Of a stretch of 15,616 nt of DNA, positions 1-6,375 are shown piece by piece (position 1 is the stretch's first letter; each line of letters begins with the position of its first letter). Source of the stretch: JANXPZ01 sp034678345 (lineage in GTDB: Bacteria > Eisenbacteria > RBG-16-71-46). The stretch spans positions 1 through 15,616 of the forward strand of contig JAXDBZ010000192.1 of NCBI GenBank assembly GCA_034678345.1. The letters are read 5' to 3'. The notes under the pieces are model-generated. The model saw only the letters and a list, made by a program, of their open reading frames with translations, ran no database searches and was not told where the DNA came from. The position numbers and the translations under genes are program-made.

Positions 1-6
1 GACGGC

Positions 7-849
7 TCATGGGGCCGGAGCGTACACGCGGACGTAGTCCACCGTCATCGTCTGCGGGAAGACGGTGGTGGCGTCGGGGCCGCCGACGAAGTTGCCGCCC
101 ACGGCGACGTTCAGGATGACGAAGAAGGGATGGCCGAACACCCAGGTCGTGCCCGCCGGGAGGTCGGCGGGCGTGGCGGTGGCGTAGGTCGTGCCGTCCA
201 CCGACCAGCGGATCGCGTCCTCGTCCCAGTCCACGGCGAAGACGTGGAAGTCGGTGTCGAAGCGGCCGCGCGGCGAGGTGAAGCGGTGCGTGATGGCGCT
301 GCCGCCCGAGTAGCCCGGGCCGTGCAGGCTGCCGTGGACGATCGTCGGCTCCTGGCCGCGGTACTCCATGATGTCGATCTCGCCGCAGGCGGGCCAGCCG
401 GCCGAGCCGACGTTGGCGCCGAGCAGCCAGAAGGCGGGCCACAGGCCCTGCCCGGTCGGCAGCCGGAGGCGGGCCTCGAAGCGGCCGCGGGTCTGGGTGA
501 AGCGCCCGCTCGTGTTGATGCGCCCCGAGGTGTAGGCGCGGCCCTGGTAGTCCTCGCGTCGCGCCACGATCCGCAGGTGGCCCTGGCCGTCGAGCGAGAC
601 GTTCTCGGTCCGGTCCGTGTCGTACTCGAGCTGGTTGTTCCCCCAGTCGGTGCCGATGTCGTAGCCCCACTTCGCCGGGTCCGGCGCCTGGCCCGCCGGC
701 CCGTCGAACTCGTCCTGCCAGGTGATCACGAGCGGCGTCAGCTCCGGGCCGGTGGCGGCGCGCCGGCAGCCGGCGGCGGACAGGGCGAGGACGAGAACGA
801 GGAACGCGGTCGCCGCGTGGCGCGGCCACGCGCCGTGGGGCTGGATCAT
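7..849 (-). CDS. GH16 family endo-beta-glucanase (laminarinase-like), lipoprotein
   Basis: This 280-residue secreted glycoside hydrolase is predicted to cleave internal beta-1,3 linkages in beta-glucans such as laminarin. Residues 1-28 form a lipoprotein-type signal peptide: a hydrophobic stretch at 14-26, then SAAGC with Cys28 as the likely lipidated residue. The GH16 catalytic motif EIDIME lies at 157-162 (nucleophile Glu157, acid/base Glu162). The extra Met that makes the beta-bulge is typical of laminarinases rather than lichenases. WGNNQLEY (69-76) and the closing YVRVY (272-276) are also typical of the family. The ATG overlaps the stop of the ROK regulator gene as ATGA, and AGGAG lies 9 nt upstream, so translation is probably coupled. 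It is a single catalytic domain with no attached binding module; binding modules sit in the lipoprotein two genes upstream. Family assignment is secure; the exact substrate is inferred. Confidence 0.93.
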   Translation of the reverse strand: MIQPHGAWPRHAATAFLVLVLALSAAGCRRAATGPELTPLVITWQDEFDGPAGQAPDPAKWGYDIGTDWGNNQLEYDTDRTENVSLDGQGHLRIVARREDYQGRAYTSGRINTSGRFTQTRGRFEARLRLPTGQGLWPAFWLLGANVGSAGWPACGEIDIMEYRGQEPTIVHGSLHGPGYSGGSAITHRFTSPRGRFDTDFHVFAVDWDEDAIRWSVDGTTYATATPADLPAGTTWVFGHPFFVILNVAVGGNFVGGPDATTVFPQTMTVDYVRVYAPAP

Positions 850-2126
850 CTCCGACTCCTGCTCGGGGCGGTTGCGGGGAAGAGGCTCGAGTTGGCGAGC
901 GCGGCCTTGAGGACGAACGTCGCGGCACCCACCGCCGTCGCCTGCGCGCCCAGCTCGCTGGTCCGGATCTCGCACGCGACCAGGGAGCTGATGAGGGTGC
1001 GGTGGCGGATGGTCTCGCGCAGCGGCTCGAGCAGCACGTCGCCGAGCCGCGCCAGTCCGCCGCCGAAGATCAGCAGTGACGGGTTCATGAGGTTGAGCAG
1101 GCCGGCCACGGCGCGGCCCAGGTTCTCGGCCGCCTCGTGCACCAGCCGCAGCGCCAGCGCGTCGCCGGCCAGCGCCGCGTCCTCGATGGCCGCCAGGGTC
1201 GGCTCGCCGTCGGCCAGCGCGCTGTCCGGGTGCTCGGCCAGCAGCGCCCGCGCGCGCGCCACCAGCGCCGGCGCGCCGACCACCGTCGCCAGGCAGCCGC
1301 GCAGGCCGCAGACGCAGGGCAGGCCGTTGGGGTCCACCGAGAGGTGGCCGATCTCGCCGGCGACCCCGGTGGAGCCGCGGTAGATGCGGCCGTTGATGAC
1401 GTAGCCCATGCCGACGCCGGTGGCGACCTTGATGAAGGCGAAGTTGTCCACGTCGCGCCCGGCGCCCCACCAGCGCTCGGCCAGGGCGGCGAGGTTGGCG
1501 TCGTTGTCCACCAGCACCGGCACGCCGTGGCGCTCCCCCAGCTCCTCGAGGCCGAGACTCCCGTGCCAGGCGGGCAGCACCACCTCGGAGAGACGGTCCG
1601 GGTGGCGGGGGTCCACCGGGCTCGGCACCGCGACCCCGATGCCCACCAGCCGGCGGTTGGCGCGCGGCCACTGCGCCAGGCAGCCCTCGCACAGCTCCGC
1701 GATCAGGGCGCGGGTGCCCGCGGGGTTGTCGCGCACGGCGTGGCGGCGGTGCTCGCGGGCGACCACGCGGCCGCGCAGGTCGGTCAGCACGACCGTGACG
1801 TGCGCCGCGCCCATGTCCACGCCGAGGATGGCGTAGGCGTCGTCCTGGAACTCCAGCACCACCGGCGGCCGGCCGCCGTTCGAGGGGCCGACCCCCACCT
1901 CGGCGACGAGCCCGGTCGGCAGCAGCACGTCCACCGTCTCGGAGACGGTCGAGCGCGACAGGCCGGTGCGGCGGGAGATCTCGGCGCGCGAGATCCGCTG
2001 CTCCTTCCAGATCAGCCGCAGGTTCGAGTCCACGAGCGGGCTGCGGCGCGTCCGCGCCCCGCGGCGCGTCCGCACCCCCCGTCGCTTCGTCTCGACTCCC
2101 CTCGTCGGCACCCGGGCCTCCCGCAT
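846..2126 (-). CDS. ROK family transcriptional regulator (NagC/XylR type)
   Basis: This 426-residue DNA-binding repressor is predicted to sense a sugar released from glucan. A winged helix-turn-helix spans about residues 33-82 (ISRAEISRRTGLSRSTVSE at 45-63). A ROK domain follows from about 98. It retains the NDAN Asp (Asp209), EIGH (258-261) and the zinc-ligand pattern His261-x9-Cys271-x-Cys273-x4-Cys278. The phosphate-binding loop reads VDMGAAH (103-109) instead of DIGGT, which argues against sugar-kinase activity. The Glu that usually follows the last zinc Cys is Ala280. It starts 4 nt after the lipoprotein stop and its stop overlaps the GH16 start. The start is uncertain: ATG at 2126 lacks a good Shine-Dalgarno, whereas GTG at 2111 has GGGAGG 5 nt upstream. 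The first 30 residues are Arg-rich and partly encoded by an 18-bp tandem repeat. Probable target: the dyad at 3561-3579. Confidence 0.92.
   Translation of the reverse strand: MREARVPTRGVETKRRGVRTRRGARTRRSPLVDSNLRLIWKEQRISRAEISRRTGLSRSTVSETVDVLLPTGLVAEVGVGPSNGGRPPVVLEFQDDAYAILGVDMGAAHVTVVLTDLRGRVVAREHRRHAVRDNPAGTRALIAELCEGCLAQWPRANRRLVGIGVAVPSPVDPRHPDRLSEVVLPAWHGSLGLEELGERHGVPVLVDNDANLAALAERWWGAGRDVDNFAFIKVATGVGMGYVINGRIYRGSTGVAGEIGHLSVDPNGLPCVCGLRGCLATVVGAPALVARARALLAEHPDSALADGEPTLAAIEDAALAGDALALRLVHEAAENLGRAVAGLLNLMNPSLLIFGGGLARLGDVLLEPLRETIRHRTLISSLVACEIRTSELGAQATAVGAATFVLKAALANSSLFPATAPSRSRR
2043..2078. repeat. 18-bp direct tandem repeat, two copies
   Basis: Two adjacent 18-bp units (2043-2060 and 2061-2078) begin GCGGCGCGTCCGC and differ at a single base. 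They lie inside the 5' part of the ROK regulator gene and encode repeated Arg-rich hexapeptides (RTRRGA/RTRRGV-like) ahead of the DNA-binding domain. The repeat preserves the reading frame. It may be an added basic N-terminal arm, or it may indicate that the true start lies further downstream. Confidence 0.8.
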
Positions 2127-2130
2127 CCGG

Positions 2131-3486
2131 CTAGCGGTGGAAGTAGATGTTGTCCACGTACACGGTCCGCGTGTCGCCCGAGAGGATGATCTGGGAGAGG
2201 TGCGCCCGCGCGAGGAGGCCGGTGAAGTCCGCCAGCGGGACCTCGAGCCCCACCCAGCTCCCGGTCACCAGCGCCGGCGTGGAGGCCGCGTTGAAGGTCA
2301 GCTCCGACTCGCTGTCGTCGCCGCCGAGGTAGATGCCGTCGGCGCCGAAGTCCACCAGCTTGACGCGGAAGGTGGTCCCCGAGGGAACCCACACGTCCAT
2401 GTGGAAGTGGGTCATCGCCGTGGCGTCGATGGTGTTCGAGGTGAACTCGATGCCGGCGTAGACGAGGTTCGTGTAGAGCTTGAGATCATCGCCGGCGATG
2501 TTCAGGTTGGTGAGGTCAGCGCGGTCCCAGTCCGCCGACCATTTGTCCACCGGCCGGTTCGCGTAGGCGTTGCTGAACAGCGAGATGACGTTCGCGGCCG
2601 GCACGGTCGGCACCGGCGCCAGGCCGGGGGTGAAGGGCGCGGCGTTCACGGTCACCGCGCCGCGCGCCGGCGTCTCGCCGAGGGTGGCGGTGATGGACGC
2701 GGTGCCCGCCCCGACGACGCGGATCGTGCCGTCCGTGACAGTGGCCACCGCCGGGTCGGACGAGGCGAAGCCGAAGTAGCCCGACATGTGCCCGACCACC
2801 ACCGAGTCGGAGGCGCCGACGTCGAAGGTCGTCTGCGTACCGGTCACGGTCGCGGTTGCGCCGACGAAGGTGTTCAGCGTCTGCGGCGTGATCGCCGGAC
2901 GCGGGTTCATCACCGACGCCAGCCGTTCGAAGCGGATGTCGTCGAACCAGACGACGTAGCCCGAGCCGCCCTGCGGCGCCGCGGCGAAGAAGAAGAGCCC
3001 GCGCTCGGCGGTCAGCCGGGCCGCCAGCGGGATGGGGACCACGATCTTCGTCCAGGCGGTCGTCAGCGGGATGGCGTTGCGGCGCGCCTCGAAACGCGAC
3101 GTGCCGGTGTTGTCGTTGCCCAGCCCGGCCACGTCCATGGTCACCGCGCGGCTGGCCCTGGCGTAGAAGGTGAGCGCGTCGTAGCCGGTGAGGTCGCGCG
3201 GCTGCGTGGTCACGAAGGCGCCGCCGGCGTAGTTCCCGGCGGGCACCGTGACGCGGATGCAGCCCGTGCCCAAGTACTGCTCGGTGTTGTCCGTGCCCAG
3301 GGCGTCGAGCTGCGAGTTGCCGAAGGCCTGGAACTCGACGGCCCCGGTGAAGGCGTCCTCGAAGACCACCGGGTCCGTGCTGAGCGGCCAGGGCTTCAGG
3401 GGGCCGGGGTCCCGGCTGCAGCCCGCGGTCGCGAGGGCCAGCAGAGCGGTCGCTCCGGCCAGCCGCATCGAGGTTCTGAGGGTCAT
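2131..3486 (-). CDS. Glycan-binding lipoprotein with Big_2 domain
   Basis: This 451-residue protein has a lipoprotein signal (LATAGC, Cys23) and no recognisable catalytic domain. Residues 35-190 form a beta-sandwich, carbohydrate-binding-like domain ending in VWFDDIRFE (179-187). Residues 195-282 look like a bacterial Ig-like group 2 domain (SSDPAVATV then GTASITATLG). Residues 298-451 are a second binding domain with LVDFGADG (377-384), GGDDSE (388-393) and the ending VYVDNIYFH (442-450). That last domain resembles the one attached to or beside GH16 laminarinases in Bacteroidota glucan loci. The likely role is holding beta-glucan at the cell surface for the co-transcribed GH16 enzyme. The start is supported by GGAGG 6 nt upstream of ATG; an internal ATG at residue 7 is possible but lacks this site. 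It is the first gene of the operon. The binding role is inferred from domain resemblance and context. Confidence 0.85.
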   Translation of the reverse strand: MTLRTSMRLAGATALLALATAGCSRDPGPLKPWPLSTDPVVFEDAFTGAVEFQAFGNSQLDALGTDNTEQYLGTGCIRVTVPAGNYAGGAFVTTQPRDLTGYDALTFYARASRAVTMDVAGLGNDNTGTSRFEARRNAIPLTTAWTKIVVPIPLAARLTAERGLFFFAAAPQGGSGYVVWFDDIRFERLASVMNPRPAITPQTLNTFVGATATVTGTQTTFDVGASDSVVVGHMSGYFGFASSDPAVATVTDGTIRVVGAGTASITATLGETPARGAVTVNAAPFTPGLAPVPTVPAANVISLFSNAYANRPVDKWSADWDRADLTNLNIAGDDLKLYTNLVYAGIEFTSNTIDATAMTHFHMDVWVPSGTTFRVKLVDFGADGIYLGGDDSESELTFNAASTPALVTGSWVGLEVPLADFTGLLARAHLSQIILSGDTRTVYVDNIYFHR

Positions 3487-3492
3487 TCGAGG

Positions 3493-3497
3493 CCTCC
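3493..3497 (-). promoter_or_regulatory. Ribosome binding site of glycan-binding lipoprotein
   Basis: GGAGG on the minus strand ends 6 nt before the ATG at 3486. It decides between this start and the in-frame ATG at 3468. Confidence 0.7.
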
Positions 3498-3560
3498 GGG
3501 CCGGGTGGGCGGAACCGGCGCGCAGGGTGCCGGCGACGGGCGCGCGGGCCCCTGCGCACT

Positions 3561-3579
3561 TTGTTTGGACACCGAACAA
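3561..3579 (-). promoter_or_regulatory. Putative ROK operator (19-bp dyad)
   Basis: The plus strand reads TTGTTTGGACACCGAACAA. The half-sites TTGTTyGG and CCrAACAA are symmetric about 3570, with a single asymmetric pair outside the 3-bp centre. The sequence overlaps the last two bases of the -10 element and covers the predicted transcription start of the lipoprotein-ROK-GH16 operon. The pattern resembles xyl operators of Bacillus XylR, a ROK repressor (from memory). The AT-rich dyad stands out against very GC-rich surroundings. Binding by the ROK protein encoded here is an inference. Confidence 0.72.
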
Positions 3580-3606
3580 TCTAAGGACAAAGCCCGGTCG
3601 TGTCAA
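3578..3606 (-). promoter_or_regulatory. Sigma70-type promoter of glucan operon
   Basis: On the minus strand a perfect -35 TTGACA (3606-3601) is followed by a 17-nt spacer and the -10 hexamer TAGATT (3583-3578, four of six consensus bases). Predicted start is near 3571, giving an untranslated leader of about 85 nt before the lipoprotein ATG. The 19-bp dyad lies directly over the start point, the classic arrangement for repression. Confidence 0.75.
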
Positions 3607-3760
3607 GCCGCGACGCACCCTGGGCCGGACACGCGCGGCCCCCCCAGAGCGGGCGGGCCGGACCCCAGGTCGCGCCCGAGGACCCGCCCCGGCCCGGGGT
3701 GGCCCCGGCCCCCGCCCATACCCGGCCCGTCGGTGGCCGCGCCCGCGTCGTCCCCGCGCC
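3607..3760. other. GC-rich intergenic stretch, nothing recognised
   Basis: This is the central part of the 327-nt gap between the divergent lipoprotein and aldo/keto reductase genes. It is extremely C- and G-rich with many short complementary C and G runs. I see no convincing gene or RNA structure in it. Small open frames here have no start-site support. Confidence 0.5.
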
Positions 3761-3764
3761 GCGG

Positions 3765-3770
3765 TAGTAT
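3765..3770 (+). promoter_or_regulatory. Possible -10 element of aldo/keto reductase gene
   Basis: TAGTAT matches the -10 consensus at four of six bases and is the only AT-rich hexamer close upstream of the gene, 43 nt before the ATG. No convincing -35 element lies 16-18 nt further upstream, so this is a weak call. Confidence 0.3.
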
Positions 3771-3813
3771 CCCGACCGACCCGGCACCCGGCCGTTCCAC
3801 CCCGGAGAACCCC

Positions 3814-4758
3814 ATGCGCTCGCTCACGCTCGGCAGCAGCTCCCTTGCCTCCTCGCGCCTCGCCTACGGCTGCATGCGCCTCGCCGGCACCATGGACCGC
3901 TCGCAGCTGACCGCCGAGCGCGAGGCCGCGGGCCGCCGCGCCGTGCTCGCCGCCTGGGAGGCCGGCTACACGCACTTCGACCACGCCGACATCTACGGCA
4001 ACGGCCTCTGCGAGGAGATCTTCGGTCGCGTGCTGCGCGAGGTTCCGGGCATGCGGGAGAGGATCCTCGTCGCCACGAAGTGCGGCATCCGCTGGCAGGG
4101 CGATCCGGTCCCGTCGGCGCCGCACCGCTGGGACTTCTCGCGCGAGCACATCGTGAGGTCGTGCGAGGCCTCGCTGAAGCGGCTGGGCATCGAGACCGTG
4201 GACCTCTTCATGCTGCACCGGCCCGACTATCTCGCCGACCCGCAGGCGATCGCCGCGGCGTTCGCGCAGCTGCGGGACCAGGGCAAGGTGCGCGCCTTCG
4301 GCGTGAGCAACTTCCGCCCCTCCTACCTGTCCATGGTCCGTGCCGCCTGCCCCATGCCGCTGGTCGTGAACCAGGTGGAGATCCACCTCGCGCGGCTCGA
4401 CTGCCTCGAGGACGGCACGCTCGACCAGTGCCTCGAGCTCGGCATCACGCCGGTCTCCTGGAGCCCGCTCGCCGGCGGCCTGCTGGGCGACGGCGGCGTT
4501 GCCCAGGCCGCCGACCCGCGCGCGGCCGGTCTGCGCGTGCTGCTCGACGTGCTGGACGCGACGGCGAAGCGCCTCGGCGTGAGCCGCACCGTGCTGTCGC
4601 TGGCCTGGCTGCTCAGGCATCCGGCCGGGATCGTGCCGGTCGTCGGCAGCACCGACCCCGCGCGCATCCGCGACGCGGTGCGGGCCGACGCGCTCGAGCT
4701 GAGCCGCGAGGACTGGTACACGATCCTCGTCGCGGCGCGGGGGCAGGGACTGCCCTGA
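3814..4758 (+). CDS. Aldo/keto reductase, YdhF-like
   Basis: This 314-residue cytosolic NADPH-dependent oxidoreductase reduces aldehydes or ketones; its substrate is unknown. The AKR catalytic tetrad is complete: Asp56 (FDHADIYG at 55-62), Tyr61, Lys89 (TKCGI) and His135 (MLHRPD). GVSNF (163-167), NQVEI (186-190) and WSPLAGG (216-222) are family motifs, and VVGST (276-280) is in the cofactor-binding region. The FDHADIYG and CEEIFG pattern and the overall layout match the E. coli YdhF group more closely than other AKRs I recall. ATG is preceded by GGAG at 3804-3807. It is divergent from the glucan operon and ends 2 nt from the converging NADH dehydrogenase gene, so neither neighbour reveals its substrate. 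Confidence 0.92.
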   Translation: MRSLTLGSSSLASSRLAYGCMRLAGTMDRSQLTAEREAAGRRAVLAAWEAGYTHFDHADIYGNGLCEEIFGRVLREVPGMRERILVATKCGIRWQGDPVPSAPHRWDFSREHIVRSCEASLKRLGIETVDLFMLHRPDYLADPQAIAAAFAQLRDQGKVRAFGVSNFRPSYLSMVRAACPMPLVVNQVEIHLARLDCLEDGTLDQCLELGITPVSWSPLAGGLLGDGGVAQAADPRAAGLRVLLDVLDATAKRLGVSRTVLSLAWLLRHPAGIVPVVGSTDPARIRDAVRADALELSREDWYTILVAARGQGLP

Positions 4759-4760
4759 GG

Positions 4761-6080
4761 TCATCGCGCCGCCGGCGACCTCTCGTCCGTCTCCGCGATG
4801 ATGAGGCGCGCCGAGCGCTGCCAGGTCAGGTAGGCCACCGCCCAATCCACCAGCACCACGAAGCGGTTGCGGAACCCGATCAGCCAGAAGATGTGCACGG
4901 TGAGCCACACCCACCAGGCGAGCAGGCCCGAGAGGCGCAGGCGGCCGAAGGCGGCGACCGCCCGTGCGCGCCCGATGGTGGCCAGCAGGCCGCGATCCCG
5001 GTAGCGGAAGGCCTCCGGCCGTTCGCCGCGGCAGGCCCGGCGGATGCTGCGCGCGGCGTGGCGGCCCTGCTGGATGGCCACGGGCGCGAGCCCCGGCAGC
5101 GGGTGGCCCGCGGCGTCCGCGCAAGCCGCCAGATCGCCGACGACGAACGCCTCGGGATGACCCGGCACGCTCAGGTCGGGGCGCACGAGGACGCGCCCCG
5201 CGTGGTCGGTAGGCGCTCCCAGCGACCGCCCCAGCGGTGAGGGGGCGACGCCGGCGGCCCACAGGGCCGCGGCCGCCGCCAGGCGCTCGCCGCCGGCCAC
5301 CACCGCTCCCGGCTCGACCCGCGTGACGGGCGTGTCCGTGCGCACGTCCACGCCGATACCCGCGAGCGAATCCCGCGCCCGCGCGGACAGCCGCTCGGGG
5401 AAGGCCGGCAGCAGGCGCGGCCCCGCCTCGAGGAGGACGACGCGCGCGGCGCGCGGGTCGATCGCCCGGAAGTCCCGCGCCATCGCCTTGCGGGCGATCT
5501 CCGCGATCGCTCCCGCCAGCTCGACGCCGGTCGGGCCGCCCCCGACGACGACGAACGTGAGCAGCCCATCGCGGCGGACGACGTCCGGCTCGCGCTCCGC
5601 GCGCTCGAAGGCGAGCAGCACCAGGCGCCGGATCGCCAGGGCGTCCTCGAGGGTCTTCAGTCCCGGGGCCCACGGCTCCCACTCGGGGTGGGCGAAGTAG
5701 GAGTGCCGGGCGCCGCTCGCGAGAACGAGGTAGTCGTACGGCAGGTCACCCTGACCCAGCGTCACCCGGTGGGCGACGAGATCGATCCCGGTCGCCTCCG
5801 CCAGGATCACGCGCGCGTTCCGCTGCCGCCTGAGGATGGTCCGGATGGGGCTGGCGATGTCGCCGGGCGACAGGCCCGCGGTGGCGACCTGGTAGAGGAG
5901 GGGCTGGAAGACGTGGTGGTTGAACCGGTCCACCACGGTGACGTCGACCGGGGAGGACCTCAGCGCCCGCGCCGCGTAGAGGCCGCCGAATCCGCCACCG
6001 ACGATCACGACACGCGGGCGCACGGCCCCGGTCCCGGGCGCCACGGCGCCAGCCGCCCCCGATGGTTCATCGCGTCGCAC
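4761..6080 (-). CDS. Type II NADH dehydrogenase (NDH-2)
   Basis: This 439-residue FAD enzyme is predicted to pass electrons from NADH to membrane quinone without pumping protons. The FAD-binding GGGFGG lies at 28-33, the NDH-2 stretch HHVFQPLLYQVATAG at 55-69, the NADH-binding GGGPTG at 180-185 and the FAD-contacting VVGD at 313-316. The C-terminal part (about 380-420) is rich in Trp and hydrophobic residues and contains LIGFRNR. That is the typical membrane-anchoring tail. The chosen start is GTG at 6080, preceded by GGGAGGGG 6 nt upstream; it gives the usual family length. An in-frame ATG at 6281 would add 67 low-complexity residues with no family match. The gene is probably expressed alone: it is divergent from the signalling operon and convergent with the reductase. 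Confidence 0.92.
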   Translation of the reverse strand: MRRDEPSGAAGAVAPGTGAVRPRVVIVGGGFGGLYAARALRSSPVDVTVVDRFNHHVFQPLLYQVATAGLSPGDIASPIRTILRRQRNARVILAEATGIDLVAHRVTLGQGDLPYDYLVLASGARHSYFAHPEWEPWAPGLKTLEDALAIRRLVLLAFERAEREPDVVRRDGLLTFVVVGGGPTGVELAGAIAEIARKAMARDFRAIDPRAARVVLLEAGPRLLPAFPERLSARARDSLAGIGVDVRTDTPVTRVEPGAVVAGGERLAAAAALWAAGVAPSPLGRSLGAPTDHAGRVLVRPDLSVPGHPEAFVVGDLAACADAAGHPLPGLAPVAIQQGRHAARSIRRACRGERPEAFRYRDRGLLATIGRARAVAAFGRLRLSGLLAWWVWLTVHIFWLIGFRNRFVVLVDWAVAYLTWQRSARLIIAETDERSPAAR

Positions 6081-6086
6081 GACACA

Positions 6087-6094
6087 CCCCTCCC
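6087..6094 (-). promoter_or_regulatory. Ribosome binding site deciding GTG start of NDH-2
   Basis: GGGAGGGG on the minus strand lies 6 nt before GTG at 6080. This supports the GTG over the upstream in-frame ATG at 6281. Confidence 0.6.
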
Positions 6095-6289
6095 GGCCTG
6101 CGGAGCGGCCAGCTCGATGACGAGCGCTCACCGATTGGACGACCCGGGAGCGGCCCGGGGTTCCGACGGGCGCGGCTTCCGTCCGGACATCTGCCGTATC
6201 CCATTGTCGGAACATGGAATCGGGGTGGGGCAGCGTGGGCCGCGGGCTCGCGCCCGCCGGTGCGTCCGTGCTCCGCGGCACACCTCAAC

Positions 6290-6317
6290 TAAAGCGGTGG
6301 ATTTCCGCTGCCGATGA
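6290..6317 (+). promoter_or_regulatory. Sigma28-like (FliA-type) promoter candidate
   Basis: TAAAG at 6290-6294 and GCCGATGA at 6310-6317 resemble the flagellar sigma factor consensus TAAAGTTT-N11-GCCGATAA. The -10 matches seven of eight bases. The -35 matches TAAAG but not TTT, and the spacing is one base longer than canonical. AGCGG/CCGCT (6293-6297 and 6305-6309) form a small dyad between the elements. It lies about 60 nt upstream of the HEAT-repeat gene start. No better sigma70 promoter was found in the 295-nt gap between this gene and the divergent NDH-2 gene. Confidence 0.4.
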
Positions 6318-6375
6318 GCTGTCCGTTAGGGCGTTGATTCCAGTCACCCAGTCCCCCTCGTGTGGTGAACGGCGC

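Noticed and set aside
130..1383. 417-codon plus-strand open frame across the GH16 and ROK genes
   Set aside because: It is antisense to two genes with intact motifs and has only Ala/Arg/Val-biased sequence.
3620..3730. Possible hairpins or small RNA in the C-rich stretch between divergent genes
   Set aside because: Many alternative short G/C pairings are possible by composition alone; no single extended stem or T-tract stands out.
3487..5682. Upstream extension of the lipoprotein frame on the minus strand to about 5682
   Set aside because: The frame runs through the operon promoter and antisense to the aldo/keto reductase with shadow-like composition. The ATG at 3486 with GGAGG and the lipoprotein signal peptide define the real start.
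6081..6281. N-terminal extension of NDH-2 to ATG 6281
   Set aside because: The 67 extra residues are low-complexity and outside the family; GTG 6080 has a strong ribosome binding site and gives the normal length.
6214..6375. Upstream ATG at 6214 for the HEAT-repeat protein
   Set aside because: It would add 54 residues without similarity to the N-terminal domain, crosses the promoter candidate at 6290-6317 and lacks a ribosome binding site. ATG 6376 has GGTGA at good spacing.
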